A stretch of DNA of 64,000 nucleotides from Halolamina sp. CBA1230 (lineage in GTDB: Archaea; Halobacteriota; Halobacteria; Halobacteriales; Haloferacaceae). Below, in pieces: positions 1 to 9,152 of this stretch (position 1 is the first letter of the stretch; each line of letters opens with the position of its first letter). Both the position numbers and the translations under genes were made by a program. Below the pieces are notes generated by a model. The model was given only the letters and a program-made list of their open reading frames with translations. It had not been told where the DNA came from and did not search any database. The stretch covers positions 744,001 to 808,000 of the forward strand of contig NZ_CP054587.1 in NCBI RefSeq assembly GCF_002025255.2. The letters run 5' to 3'.

Positions 1-373
1 GCAACGCTGGCGCGCAGGCAGTGCTCACCAGCACGACGCCGTCGGCGATCTGTAACGGCGTCGCGGCGTCGACGCCAGCGCCGGCCGGCGTGTCGACGAG
101 CGTGTGGCTGTCGGTCTCTCGTGTTTGGAGCCGTCCGAGCCGTCGGTCGACAGATGGGGTGTCCTCTCCCGAGACTGGGAGCACGCGACAGGCGTGCTCC
201 GGACAGTCGTGTGGGCCATCGACGTCGATGGCGGGAACGCCCGCGAGCGCGTGCAGGTTCGGCATGTCGCGGTCGGCGTCGACGACCAGCGGGCGGTCGG
301 GGAGCGCGGCGGCGAGGCCGAGCGCGGTCGTGGTCTTCCCCACCCCTCCCTTGCCGCCGGCGATTGCGAGCAT
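1..373 (-). CDS. MinD/ParA-type P-loop ATPase (C-terminal part outside window)
   Basis: Start codon at 373 on the minus strand; the frame is open to the window edge, so about 124 residues are visible. Residues 8-15 are the deviant Walker A motif KGGVGKTT, followed by a VVDAD strand at about 29-33 and, near residue 93, a VDTPAG Walker B-type segment. This is the MinD/ParA/SIMIBI fold that binds ATP and dimerises for positioning or partitioning. Which subfamily it is (MinD, ParA or another haloarchaeal MinD paralog) cannot be told from the visible half. The ATG falls exactly before the first beta strand, so the start is secure. Confidence 0.85.
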   Translation of the reverse strand, partial: MLAIAGGKGGVGKTTTALGLAAALPDRPLVVDADRDMPNLHALAGVPAIDVDGPHDCPEHACRVLPVSGEDTPSVDRRLGRLQTRETDSHTLVDTPAGAGVDAATPLQIADGVVLVSTACAPAL

Positions 374-480
374 AGGGCTCCCTGGTCCCGGCTTCCGACA
401 AAAACTCTCGGTCGTCTGATCGAACGCCTCCGTAGTACGTTGGTGTCAGTCCTGACAGACTGCGACTCTCCGTGTCGCAG

Positions 481-852
481 TCAGTCCTGACAACAGCCGC
501 CGGCTTCGCCGCCGAAGTCGACGACGAGTTCCGAGGAGATCGCGTCGTTCACCGCGTCGAGGCGGGCCTGAAACGCCTCCTGGGCCTCGAGATACTCGGC
601 CATCTCCGGCAGCGAGTGGAGTTCGTGCTGGGCCTGCCGCACGTCGTCGACCAGCTCCTGATCCGCCTCGCCGGTCTGGCGGGCAGTGGTGAGCTCGGCG
701 CGGAGCGACTCGAACTCGGCGATGCGCTGCTGGGCCTCCTCGCTCTCCTCGACGGCCCGTTTCGCTTCCTCGAAGCGCTGGTACTCGTCGGTGGCGGCGA
801 TGCGCTCGCCGAGTTCGGCCCCGAGGTCCTCGACGGTCTTGGCGACGCTCAT
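481..852 (-). CDS. YlbF/YmcA family protein
   Basis: A 123-residue, almost wholly alpha-helical, acidic protein with heptad-like spacing throughout. It resembles the YlbF/YmcA (Com_YlbF) family, which in Bacillus forms a complex with RNase Y; the archaeal role is unknown to me. The tail ends in a Gly-Gly-Cys-Cys stretch, unusual for the family and possibly a metal- or redox-sensitive tip. It lies alone between the ATPase gene (same strand, 108 bp downstream) and a divergent antiporter gene. The family call is from recalled sequence character, not a search. Confidence 0.7.
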   Translation of the reverse strand: MSVAKTVEDLGAELGERIAATDEYQRFEEAKRAVEESEEAQQRIAEFESLRAELTTARQTGEADQELVDDVRQAQHELHSLPEMAEYLEAQEAFQARLDAVNDAISSELVVDFGGEAGGCCQD

Positions 853-886
853 ACGTCGGGGTTGGAGATTGGTGGGTTTAGGGCTA

Positions 887-954
887 CCGACCGCGGTTGA
901 CCGTCACCGCGGCCCGATCCACCGACCGCGGTTGATCGGTACCGCGGCCCGATC
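887..954. repeat. 33-bp direct repeat in a divergent promoter gap
   Basis: Two copies of a 33-bp unit, 887-919 and 922-954, differ at only three positions in the middle (GACCGTCACC versus GATCGGTACC). Each copy contains two CCGCGG boxes. The pair sits between the YlbF-like gene (minus, start 852) and the antiporter gene (plus, start 1017), so it may serve as a regulator-binding site or be a simple local duplication. Confidence 0.7.
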
Positions 955-1016
955 GATCAACCGGACGACGACGCTCGCCCGGAGCCGTTTTGGGTCGCCC
1001 GTTTGAACCCCCGCCC

Positions 1017-2030
1017 ATGTCGGTACTGCTGGCGACCGTCGTTACCCTCGTGGCGACGGGGGTCGTCTGGAAGGGGTCGGAGATGCTGGAGGAGGCCAGC
1101 CACCGCCTCTCGGGGCACTACGGGCTGCCGCCGGTGATCCAGGGGTCGGTGGTCGCCGCGGTGGGGTCGAGCTTCCCCGAGCTCTCGATCGCCGTGCTGT
1201 CGGTCGTGCTCCACGAGTCGTTCGATCTGGGTGTCGGCGCCGTCGTCGGCTCCGCAGTGTTCAACATTCTCGTCATCCCCGGCGCGGCCGCGCTACTGTC
1301 CGACGAGGAACTGAACGCCAGCCGCGACGTGGTGTACAAGGAGGCGCTGTTCTACATGCTCTCCGTCGCCGCGCTGCTGCTCGTGTTCTCGCTCGGGGTG
1401 ATCTACTACCCCGCCGGGGGCGATCGGCTGGCGGCGAACGTCCCCCCGTGGCTCGGGATGGTGCTCATCGGGCTCTACGGGCTCTACGTGTTCATCCAGT
1501 ACGCGGACACGGTGGAGTACGTGCCCGAAACGCCCGCCGAGTCGATCGACGTGGCCAAGCAGTGGGGGACGCTCCTGCTCAGCCTCGCACTCGTGCTCGT
1601 CTCCGTCGAGGGGTTCGTCTACGGTGCGGACGTGTTCGCCGCCACGCTGGGCGTCCCGGAGGCGGTCTGGGGGCTGACCGTCGTCGCCGCCGCGACGTCG
1701 CTGCCGGACACGCTGGTCTCGGTTCGTGCGGCTCGCGAGGGCCGGGGCGTGACCAGCCTCGGGAACGTGCTCGGCAGCAACGTGTTCGACCTGCTGGTCG
1801 CCGTGCCCGCGGGGATCGTGCTCGCCGGCGGCGCCGTGGTGAACTACGGCGTCGCGGTGCCGATGATGACGTTCCTCGTCGTCGCGACAGTCGGGCTGTT
1901 CACCGCGCTCCGGACGGATCTCCAGCTCAGCGACCGCGAGGCGTCGCTGCTGCTCGTCGCCTACGCGGTGTTCCTCTGCTGGATGCTGCTCGAAACCGTC
2001 GACGCGGTCAGCTTCGTCCCCGGACTCTGA
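1017..2030 (+). CDS. Na+/Ca2+ exchanger-like cation antiporter (CaCA family)
   Basis: A 337-residue polytopic membrane protein with the internal two-fold repeat of the CaCA superfamily. The first alpha repeat carries GSSFPELSIAV and GSAVFNIL at about residues 44-90. The second has ATSLPDTLVSV and LGSNVFDLL at about 229-265. The acidic residue of each repeat (E in PE, D in PD) is the expected ion ligand. About ten hydrophobic segments are visible, joined by a hydrophilic loop near residues 155-175. Start chosen at the ATG just before the first hydrophobic segment; an upstream TTG is in frame but less plausible. It probably exports Ca2+ or exchanges cations across the cytoplasmic membrane. Confidence 0.88.
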   Translation: MSVLLATVVTLVATGVVWKGSEMLEEASHRLSGHYGLPPVIQGSVVAAVGSSFPELSIAVLSVVLHESFDLGVGAVVGSAVFNILVIPGAAALLSDEELNASRDVVYKEALFYMLSVAALLLVFSLGVIYYPAGGDRLAANVPPWLGMVLIGLYGLYVFIQYADTVEYVPETPAESIDVAKQWGTLLLSLALVLVSVEGFVYGADVFAATLGVPEAVWGLTVVAAATSLPDTLVSVRAAREGRGVTSLGNVLGSNVFDLLVAVPAGIVLAGGAVVNYGVAVPMMTFLVVATVGLFTALRTDLQLSDREASLLLVAYAVFLCWMLLETVDAVSFVPGL

Positions 2031-2041
2031 TCGGCGGTGCG

Positions 2042-2047
2042 TTTTTT
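2042..2047 (+). terminator. T-run after the antiporter gene
   Basis: Six T residues begin 12 bp past the antiporter stop in very GC-rich sequence, the usual form of a haloarchaeal intrinsic terminator. The next gene starts at 2073, about 28 bp from this T-run, so the same T-rich box could equally serve as that gene's TATA-like element. Confidence 0.35.
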
Positions 2048-2072
2048 GGCGTCGTCGTCCCAGTGTCGAGCG

Positions 2073-3470
2073 ATGCAGCCGGTCCCCGCCCACGCGTTCG
2101 CGAGCGAGTTCCGCGCTCTCCCCGCCGGCGACCGAGTCGGGTTCGTCGCCGACCTCTGGGCCGCCCGCGGGTGGGAGACCAGTGTCGAGGACGACGTCGT
2201 CGTCGCCGAACGGGACGACGAGCGACGGCGGATCCGCGTCACCGATCCCGGGCGATTCGGTACACCAGACCTAAGCGGCGTCGACACGCTCGTCGCCGCA
2301 CGCGACCGCGACGCCGTGCAGTCGGCCGCGGCGGAGGCAGGGGTCAGGTACGTCCCGCCCGAAAAGCTCCGGGATCTGCTGCTGTACGGGGTCGAACGCG
2401 ACGCCGCGGCCGCGCTGTACGAGGAGTGGTTCGACCAGCCGCTGGAGCGGACGGTCGTCGACGAGGCCGACGAGGAGACCGCGCTCGACACAGTGCGGGG
2501 GCGGATCCCCGCGGTGGTCGGGCAGCAACGGGCGCTCGTCGGCCTCCTGCTCGTCGCACTGGTCGGCGTCGCCCTCGCCGGCCCGACGGTGCCGGGTATC
2601 GGGGGTCCGGACCGGGAACCGATCACGGTCGGCGACGTGACCCCGGCCGAGGAGAGCGGGGGCGCCATCGGCGCCAGAAGTCCGACGCCGACCGACGGGC
2701 CCGAACTGCTTCCGGGAGTCACGCGGGCGGGGGTCGTCGATCCGGCCGCGCTCGTGAGCGCGCACAAGGCAGCCGTGCGGAACCGCTCCCGCGTGCGATC
2801 CGTCGTGATCACCGGTCCCCCGAACGCGTCGGTCACGGCCGGCGCAGTCCGGCAGAACCTGACCACCCGGATCGTGAACGCGAGCCACTACCGCCACCGG
2901 ACGGTGTCCCAGCTCTCGAAAGACGCCGAGAACGGGTCGATGGCTCGACTCGGCGTGTACGCCGACGGCGAGGCAGTGTTTCAGCGAACCGTATTCAACG
3001 AGACGCGGTACGCGCGGTTCCCGCCGTCGCAGCGGCCGGGGACGCTGTACGACGACCTGACCTCGTACCTCTACCGCTACGTCGTCAGCGACGACTCAAC
3101 GGTGCACTGTGTGGGCGAGAACGCGTCCGGCTGCCGGACCTACCGTATCGCGGTCGACGGCGACCCGCCGACCGTTCTCCAGGGCGACATCGCGGACTAC
3201 GAAGCGGTGGCGAACGTCTCCGACCGGGGCGTGATCAGGCGCATCCGCGCGAGCTACACGCTGCCGGACCGGGACGACGACGGCGAGCGCGAGCCGGTTC
3301 GGTTCGCGCTCGACTACCGGTTCGAGACAGTCGAGCTATCGCCGCCGGCGTGGCTGCCCGAGGCGCGTAACGAAACGGCACCGGTGACGACGCCGACACC
3401 GGCGAACGCGAGTGAGAACGGGACTGCGACTTCGAGGGCGACTTCGACGGCGACCGAGACGCCGAGTTAG
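2073..3470 (+). CDS. Membrane-anchored protein with endonuclease-like N-terminal domain
   Basis: A 465-residue protein of three parts. Residues 1 to about 130 resemble the Mrr/restriction-endonuclease-like domain found at the front of many haloarchaeal membrane proteins (pattern: ARGWET, then alternating beta strands, then YVPPEKLRDLLLYGVERD), with no clear catalytic PD-(D/E)xK residues. One transmembrane helix follows at about 150-170. The remaining roughly 290 residues would be outside the cell and contain several N-x-S/T sequons and two Cys near residues 348-355. The C-terminus is Thr-rich. The function is unknown. The stop codon overlaps the convergent esterase gene's stop (TTAG at 3467-3470). 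Confidence 0.65.
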   Translation: MQPVPAHAFASEFRALPAGDRVGFVADLWAARGWETSVEDDVVVAERDDERRRIRVTDPGRFGTPDLSGVDTLVAARDRDAVQSAAAEAGVRYVPPEKLRDLLLYGVERDAAAALYEEWFDQPLERTVVDEADEETALDTVRGRIPAVVGQQRALVGLLLVALVGVALAGPTVPGIGGPDREPITVGDVTPAEESGGAIGARSPTPTDGPELLPGVTRAGVVDPAALVSAHKAAVRNRSRVRSVVITGPPNASVTAGAVRQNLTTRIVNASHYRHRTVSQLSKDAENGSMARLGVYADGEAVFQRTVFNETRYARFPPSQRPGTLYDDLTSYLYRYVVSDDSTVHCVGENASGCRTYRIAVDGDPPTVLQGDIADYEAVANVSDRGVIRRIRASYTLPDRDDDGEREPVRFALDYRFETVELSPPAWLPEARNETAPVTTPTPANASENGTATSRATSTATETPS

Positions 3471-4111
3471 TCGTGCTGCTCGACGAACTCCTGCACCGCG
3501 TCGAGTTCGTCCGGGCCGATCCCGTGGCCGCCCTCGAACGTGCCGAACGTCACGTCAGCGCCGGCCTCGCGCATCCCCTCGGCGGCGGCCTCCGAGCGAC
3601 TGGCGGGGATGATCTGGTCGGCCGCGCCGGCGGCGACGAACACGGGTTTGTCCTCGATCCCGTCCGGTGATCGGTCGGCGTGGGACTCGGCGAGGTAGCC
3701 GTGGTGGGCGGCGACCCACGCGAACGTGTCGGGCCCTTCGAGCACGAGCGAGAGGCTGGTGATCGCGCCCTGACTGAACCCCAGCAGGCCGAGGCTGTCG
3801 GCATCGAGGTCGTACGCGTCGACGGCGGCGTCGACCGACTCCGCGACCATGTCGAGGCTGCGGCGGAACCCCTCGGGGTCGGGCTGACTCGACTCGAGGC
3901 CGCCGTCGGAGAGGTCGAGGTCGTACCAGGTGTAGCCGCCGCGCAGGCGGTCCGGCGCGCGGAAGCTGACGACGTGACGGTCGCCGGGCAGGCGGTCCGC
4001 GACGGGGAGGAGGTCCTGTTCGTCGGCGCCGCGGCCGTGGAGGACGAAGACGGCGTGTCCGGTGTCGCTGTCGGGTTCGCGGTGAATGTGTTCGAGTGGG
4101 ATGTCGCTCAT
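3467..4111 (-). CDS. Phospholipase/carboxylesterase-family alpha/beta hydrolase
   Basis: A 214-residue protein with the carboxylesterase type 2 (YpfH/LYPLA-like) layout: VFVLHGRGADEQD forms the oxyanion loop at about 18-30, GFSQGA is the nucleophile elbow at about 118, GAADQIIP supplies the catalytic Asp and GGHGI the catalytic His near 200. It probably hydrolyses short acyl or phospholipid esters in the cytoplasm. The ATG at 4111 is preferred over an in-frame codon at 4159 because family members begin just before this first strand. Confidence 0.85.
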   Translation of the reverse strand: MSDIPLEHIHREPDSDTGHAVFVLHGRGADEQDLLPVADRLPGDRHVVSFRAPDRLRGGYTWYDLDLSDGGLESSQPDPEGFRRSLDMVAESVDAAVDAYDLDADSLGLLGFSQGAITSLSLVLEGPDTFAWVAAHHGYLAESHADRSPDGIEDKPVFVAAGAADQIIPASRSEAAAEGMREAGADVTFGTFEGGHGIGPDELDAVQEFVEQHD

Positions 4112-4220
4112 TGCGAGTGGGTTGACGGGGCACGGGTTTGAAGCTCTCCTTCGTGGCACGGGTTCTGGATTTTCGAGATTTGGGACGTAGCGAATGGTTT
4201 AGCTGCAGAAGTAGCTGGGT

Positions 4221-4441
4221 ACACCGTGAAAGCCCCTGGCCGCTGGGCTCGGGGGACTCGCTGCGGTCCTCGCTCCGCTGCGGTCCTTGCGTCGTCCGCC
4301 GTCGCCCAGCGGTCAGCCCCTTTCAGTCCCGCCCGTACGGCCCTCGAACCTCCCCAACCGACTCCCTCCCTCGCTGCGCTCGGTCAGTCGTCCCTCGCGC
4401 TCGGCTCGCGCACGGAGGCGCGAGCGCTTCGCGCCACTGCA
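4221..4441 (+). repeat. Structured intergenic repeat element, architecture A, copy 1
   Basis: This 221-bp non-coding element lies in the 448-bp gap between the esterase (minus) and ileS (plus). Its left part can form a 13-bp stem between 4236-4248 and 4304-4316. Its right part holds CCTCCCCAACCG and a perfect 8-bp hairpin with a six-base loop ACGGAG at 4404-4425. A second copy is at 52078-52320. The right half is also found, on the opposite strand, in the elements at 38187 and 47069. Codon-like reading frames through it are not conserved between copies. The rest of the gap (4112-4220, 4442-4559) holds the ileS promoter region and nothing else that I recognise. Confidence 0.85.
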
Positions 4442-4559
4442 CTGGCGGTTCACATCCCTTCGCCACGGATAGTCAGAGAGAAATTTGGTAACGAAACCCA
4501 TCCAACAGCACGACTGCCGGACCACCGGGTTGATAAGCGACCCAATACAGCCAACCAGT

Positions 4560-7500
4560 ATGGACGAGGAGGTCCCGGACCAGTACGATCCGCAGGCGGT
4601 GGAGGACACCGTCTCGGCGTACTGGGACGACCACGACGCCTACGAACGGACCAAGGAGGCACACGCCGACGACCCGCCTTTCTTCTTCGTCGACGGCCCG
4701 CCGTACACCTCCGGGCAGATGCATCTCGGCACCGCGTGGAACAAGACCCTCAAGGACGCCGTCATCCGGCGCAAACGGATGGAGGGCCACCACGTCACCG
4801 ACCGGCCGGGGTACGACATGCACGGCCTGCCCATCGAGACGAAAGTCGAGCAGGAGCTCGGCTTCGACTCCAAGCAGGACATCGAGGAGTACGGGATGGA
4901 GAAGTTCATCGAGGAGTGCAAGCAGTTCGCCGTCGAGAACCGCGAGAACATGGACGAGGATTTCCAGTCCATCGGCGTCTGGATGGACTGGGACGACCCC
5001 TACCAGACTATCTCCCCCGAATACATGGAGTCGGCGTGGTGGGCGTTCTCGCGAGCCCACGACAACGACCTCGTCGAGCAGGGGAAGCGCTCGATTACGC
5101 AGTGTCCGCGGTGTGAGACCGCGATCGCGAAGAACGAGGTCGAGTACCACCAGGTCGAGGACCCCTCGATCTACGTCCAGTTCCCGCTTTCCGACCGCGA
5201 GGGCAGCCTCGTCGCCTGGACCACCACCCCGTGGACCGTCCCCGCGAACACGTTCGTCGCCGTCGACAAGGACGTCGAGTACGCGAAGGTGCGCGCCGAG
5301 CGCGCCGGCGACGAGGACGTGCTCTACGTCGCGACCGACTGCGTCGACGAGGTGATGGAGAAGGGCGGCTTCGACGAGTACGAAATCGAGGAGACGCTCA
5401 CGGGCGAGGAACTGATCGGCTGGCAGTACGACCACCCGCTGGCCGAGGAGGTGCCCGACCACCCCTCCTTCGTCGGCGCCGGCGAGGTGTACCACGCAGA
5501 CTACGTCGAGACCGACCGCACCGGGCTGGTCCACTCCGCGCCCGGCCACGGGCAGGAGGACTTCGAGCGCGGCGAGGAGCTCGGGCTGGACATCTTCTGT
5601 CCGGTCGGCAGCGACGGCGTGTACGACGAGCGCGCCGGCGAGTACGCCGGCCAGTTCGTCCGCGACGCCAACGACGACATCGTCGACGACCTCCGCGAGA
5701 ACGGCTACCTGCTCGCCCACGAGACGTACACCCACGACTACGGGCAGTGCTGGCGGTGTGACACGGACATCATCTTCCTCGCGACCGAGCAGTGGTTCAT
5801 CACCGTCACCGACGTGAAGGAGGATCTCCTCGAGAACATGGAGGACAGTGAGTGGCATCCGCCGGAGGCGCGGGAGAACCGCTTCCGGAACTTCATCGAG
5901 GACTCGCCGGACTGGAACGTCTCCCGCCAGCGCTACTGGGGCATCCCGATCCCGATCTGGACGCCCGAGGGCAGCAGCGCGGGGGAGACCACCGAGGAGG
6001 ACTGGATCGTCGTCGGGACGCGCGAGGAGTTGGCCGAACGCGCGGACCAGAACGTGGACGTCGACGAACTCGACCTCCACCGGCCGACCGTCGACGACCT
6101 CACGATCACCGAGGACGGCACCACCTACACCCGCGTGCCGGACGTGTTCGACGTGTGGCTGGACTCCTCGGTGGCGACGTGGGGGACGCTCGACTACCCC
6201 AGCGAAGACGAGAACTTCGACGAACTCTGGCCCGCCGACGTGATCGTCGAGGCCCACGACCAGACCCGCGGCTGGTTCTGGTCGCAGTTGGGCATGGGCA
6301 CCGCCGCGGTCGATCAGGTCCCCTACGACGAGGTCGTGATGCACGGGTTCGCGCTGGACAGCGACGGCCGGAAGATGTCCAAGAGCCTCGGCAACATCGT
6401 CACGCCCCACGAGGCGATCGAGGAGGTCGGGCGCGACCCGCTCCGGGCGTACCTGCTGCAGCACGACCAGCACGGCGCCGACCTGCGCTTCGAGTGGGAT
6501 GGGCTCGACGAGACCCAGTCGACGCTCAACATCCTCTGGAACGTGTTCCGGTTCCCGCTGCCGTACATGGAGCTGGACGACTACGATCCCGGTGAGGCAG
6601 ACCTCGAAGACGGCGAACTGAGCGTCGTCGACGAGTGGGTGCTCTCCCGGCTCCAGACCGTCGAGCAGGAGACCGAGGAGGCGTGGGAGGAGTACGCCGT
6701 CCACGACGCGCTCAACGCGCTGCTCGACTTCGTGACCGAGGACGTGAGCCGGTTCTACGTGAAGGCGATCCGCGAACGCATGTGGGAGGAGAGCGACTCG
6801 GCGAGCAAACGCGGCGCGTACGCGACGCTCTCGACCGTGCTGAACGAGGTGGTCCGCCTGCTCGCGCCGTTCACGCCCTACCTCGCCGACCGCATGTACC
6901 AGACGCTCGACGGCGAGGCCGACACGGTGCACATGCTCGAAGCACCGACGCCGGACGAGGAGTGGCACGACCCCGAACTGGAGCAGAACATGTCTGTCCT
7001 TCGCGATGTCGAGGAGGCCGCCGCGAACGCCCGCCAGCAGGGTGGCCGGAAGCTCCGCTGGCCCGTCCAGGAGGTCGTCGTCGAGACCGATGACGACGAC
7101 GTGGCCGCGGCGATGCGCGACCTCGAGGAGCTGTTCCTCGATCGCGTGAACGCCCAGGAACTCACCGTCACCGACCACTACGAGGAGCTGGTCGAGATCG
7201 CGGACCCGCAGATGAGCGTGATCGGACCAGCGTTCGGCGGCGACGCACAGGACGTGATGGCCGCCGTCCGCGGCGAACGGCGTGAGGCAGTCGAGGACGG
7301 CGTCGAGGTGAACGGCGAGACGGTCGACCTGACCGACGAGATGGTCGAGTACGAACCCAAGCCGCCCGAGCACGTCTCCGACGCCGAGTTCGACCAAGGG
7401 ACAGTGTTCGTCGACACCGAACTCACCGAGGAGATCGAGCGCGAGGGGTACGCTCGCGACCTGATCCGGCGCGTCCAGGAGAGCCGCAAGCGCCTCGAAC

Positions 7501-7712
7501 TCGATGTGGAAGAGGAGATCCGCGTCGGGGTCGACACCGAGGACGAGCGCGTGGCGGGCTTCTTCGAGGACCGCCGCGACCTGGTTGCCGACGAGGTCCG
7601 CGCCGCCGAGTTCGTCGACGTGAGCGAGATCGACGAGGACCGCGGCCTCGTCGAGGAGTGGGAGATCGAGGGTGTCGCGGTCACGATCGGCGTCGAACCG
7701 GTCGACGACTGA
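4560..7712 (+). CDS. ileS: Isoleucyl-tRNA synthetase
   Basis: A 1050-residue class I synthetase that charges tRNA-Ile. The HIGH-type signature HLGT is at residues 55-58, preceded by FFVDGPPYTSG, which is typical of IleRS. The KMSKS loop is at about 605-609. A zinc-binding CPRCETAI is near residue 182, CWRCDTDIIF near 397, and WFITV and GCWFWS-type segments (here TRGWFWSQ) follow. A C-terminal anticodon-binding region fills the last 350 residues. Length is normal for the archaeal form. The ATG at 4560 follows an AT-rich GTTGATAAGC about 30 bp upstream, consistent with leaderless transcription. An upstream in-frame GTG would add residues with no family support. Confidence 0.97.
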   Translation: MDEEVPDQYDPQAVEDTVSAYWDDHDAYERTKEAHADDPPFFFVDGPPYTSGQMHLGTAWNKTLKDAVIRRKRMEGHHVTDRPGYDMHGLPIETKVEQELGFDSKQDIEEYGMEKFIEECKQFAVENRENMDEDFQSIGVWMDWDDPYQTISPEYMESAWWAFSRAHDNDLVEQGKRSITQCPRCETAIAKNEVEYHQVEDPSIYVQFPLSDREGSLVAWTTTPWTVPANTFVAVDKDVEYAKVRAERAGDEDVLYVATDCVDEVMEKGGFDEYEIEETLTGEELIGWQYDHPLAEEVPDHPSFVGAGEVYHADYVETDRTGLVHSAPGHGQEDFERGEELGLDIFCPVGSDGVYDERAGEYAGQFVRDANDDIVDDLRENGYLLAHETYTHDYGQCWRCDTDIIFLATEQWFITVTDVKEDLLENMEDSEWHPPEARENRFRNFIEDSPDWNVSRQRYWGIPIPIWTPEGSSAGETTEEDWIVVGTREELAERADQNVDVDELDLHRPTVDDLTITEDGTTYTRVPDVFDVWLDSSVATWGTLDYPSEDENFDELWPADVIVEAHDQTRGWFWSQLGMGTAAVDQVPYDEVVMHGFALDSDGRKMSKSLGNIVTPHEAIEEVGRDPLRAYLLQHDQHGADLRFEWDGLDETQSTLNILWNVFRFPLPYMELDDYDPGEADLEDGELSVVDEWVLSRLQTVEQETEEAWEEYAVHDALNALLDFVTEDVSRFYVKAIRERMWEESDSASKRGAYATLSTVLNEVVRLLAPFTPYLADRMYQTLDGEADTVHMLEAPTPDEEWHDPELEQNMSVLRDVEEAAANARQQGGRKLRWPVQEVVVETDDDDVAAAMRDLEELFLDRVNAQELTVTDHYEELVEIADPQMSVIGPAFGGDAQDVMAAVRGERREAVEDGVEVNGETVDLTDEMVEYEPKPPEHVSDAEFDQGTVFVDTELTEEIEREGYARDLIRRVQESRKRLELDVEEEIRVGVDTEDERVAGFFEDRRDLVADEVRAAEFVDVSEIDEDRGLVEEWEIEGVAVTIGVEPVDD

Positions 7713-7740
7713 GCGACCCACGACCGCTGTCCACCGAGCC

Positions 7741-7745
7741 TTTTT
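7741..7745 (+). terminator. T-run downstream of ileS
   Basis: Five T residues 29 bp past the ileS stop, preceded by GC-rich sequence. They lie in the 138-bp gap between two convergent genes, where a terminator is expected. Confidence 0.4.
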
Positions 7746-7850
7746 GTCCGATGACGGGACCACCCCGTCGCGTGATCTGAGAACTGCGGCGCGACGAACA
7801 CGGGCGTCGTCCGGAGCCCGTCGCGCCGACCCACACTCTCCGGCTGTTCG

Positions 7851-9071
7851 CTATCTCCCGATCACGTCGGCGTCTGCGGGGCCGATAGCGCCGAACTCCC
7901 GGACAAGCTCGTCGAGCCGTTCGGGGTCGTCCGCGCCCGGCAGTGACTCCTCGGCCGTCCGACACGGCTCGTCGACGCCCAGGTTCCCGCAAACGTGGTC
8001 AGCCACGGCTTCGGCCATGAGCCGGTAGGTGGTGAGCTTCCCGCCGACAACGCTCACCAACCCGGGCGCGGCGTCGTGGGCGACGACGGCGAAGTCGCGG
8101 GAGATCCCGCGTCCGCCGCGGCCGATCTCGTCGGGTTCGTAGAGCGGGCGGAGCCCCCAGTACGTCCGCTCGACCGCCGCGTCGGGGAGATCGGGGAGTA
8201 TCGCGCCACACTCCTCGATCGTGCGCTGGACCTCCCAGTCCTCCCGCTCGAACGCGTCGGGGTCGTCGACGGCGACGCTGGTGGTCCCCAGCACCGCCTG
8301 TTCGCCGTGGGGGACGACGATGTCGCCGTCGGCGGGCTCGCGGCAGCGGTTCAGCACGGGGCCGATATCCGGGTAGTCGACAGCGACCATCACACCCCGA
8401 GTCGGTCGCATGCCCAACTCCGCGCCGGCCATCGCGGCGACTTCGCCGGCCCAGGGGCCAGCAGCGTTGACCACTGCGTCCGCCGTGACGCTCGGACCGT
8501 CGTCGACGTGGACGGCGATCCGCTCCGGATCGCCATCCCCGACAGCGTCGATGTCGGTGACAGGCGCGTTCGTCCGGATTTCGGCGCCGTGATCGCGTGC
8601 GCTCGCGGCAGTGGCGGCCACGAGCCGCGAGGGGTAGACGACGCCGTCGGGCACGACGAACCCCTCCGCGAGGTTCTCGGAGATCCCGGGAACACGCTCC
8701 CGGATCTCGTCGGGATCGAGCCGTGTCGGTTCCATCCCGACCTCCCGACAGGCATCGAGTTTTCGCTCGAAGTAGTCGGGGTCGTCGTCCGCGAGCCGGA
8801 CGAACAGCCCGCCGGCGTCGGCGATACAGCCAGGGGCAATCTCCCGGAGGGTGCGGTTCTCCCGCAGGCAGTCGACTGCCCCCTCCGGATCCGAATCGGC
8901 GTACCGCGCCCCGCTGTGGAGCACGCCGTGTGAGCGCCCCGATGTGCCGGCGTTGAGCCCCATCCCGCGTTCGAGCAGCGCCACGCCGACGCCGCGGGTC
9001 GCGAGGTCGCGGGCGACGCCGACCCCGGTGGCCCCGCCACCGATCACGGCGACCTCGGTCTCGTCGGTCAT
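7851..9071 (-). CDS. GlpA-like FAD-dependent glycerol-3-phosphate dehydrogenase lacking the C-terminal iron-sulphur domain
   Basis: A 406-residue flavoprotein. The FAD-binding GGGATGVG is at residues 10-17, and GRSHGVLHSGARYA, AVVNAAGPWA and VVGGKLTTYRLMAEAVAD are diagnostic of GlpA/GlpD-type enzymes that oxidise glycerol 3-phosphate to dihydroxyacetone phosphate. The chain ends about 35 residues after the conserved CRTAEESLPG. Full-length GlpA continues there with a BFD-like [2Fe-2S] domain of roughly 140 residues. Only 138 bp remain before the ileS stop, so the domain is absent, not frameshifted. No glpB, glpC or glpK is nearby. It may be a paralog with another electron acceptor or a different substrate. 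Confidence 0.8.
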   Translation of the reverse strand: MTDETEVAVIGGGATGVGVARDLATRGVGVALLERGMGLNAGTSGRSHGVLHSGARYADSDPEGAVDCLRENRTLREIAPGCIADAGGLFVRLADDDPDYFERKLDACREVGMEPTRLDPDEIRERVPGISENLAEGFVVPDGVVYPSRLVAATAASARDHGAEIRTNAPVTDIDAVGDGDPERIAVHVDDGPSVTADAVVNAAGPWAGEVAAMAGAELGMRPTRGVMVAVDYPDIGPVLNRCREPADGDIVVPHGEQAVLGTTSVAVDDPDAFEREDWEVQRTIEECGAILPDLPDAAVERTYWGLRPLYEPDEIGRGGRGISRDFAVVAHDAAPGLVSVVGGKLTTYRLMAEAVADHVCGNLGVDEPCRTAEESLPGADDPERLDELVREFGAIGPADADVIGR

Positions 9072-9152
9072 TGATGGTAGTCGGACGTGCCGGAACTTGA
9101 GCGTTCCCGCTCGGACCGAAAGAGTCGACCCGCCGGCGCGCCGACGGGGCGT

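Noticed and set aside
4473-7763. A 1096-codon open frame on the strand opposite ileS
   Set aside because: It is the mirror of ileS, produced by high G+C codon use. Its sequence is a Val/Leu/Arg/Asp-rich shadow without any domain, while the plus strand encodes a complete synthetase.
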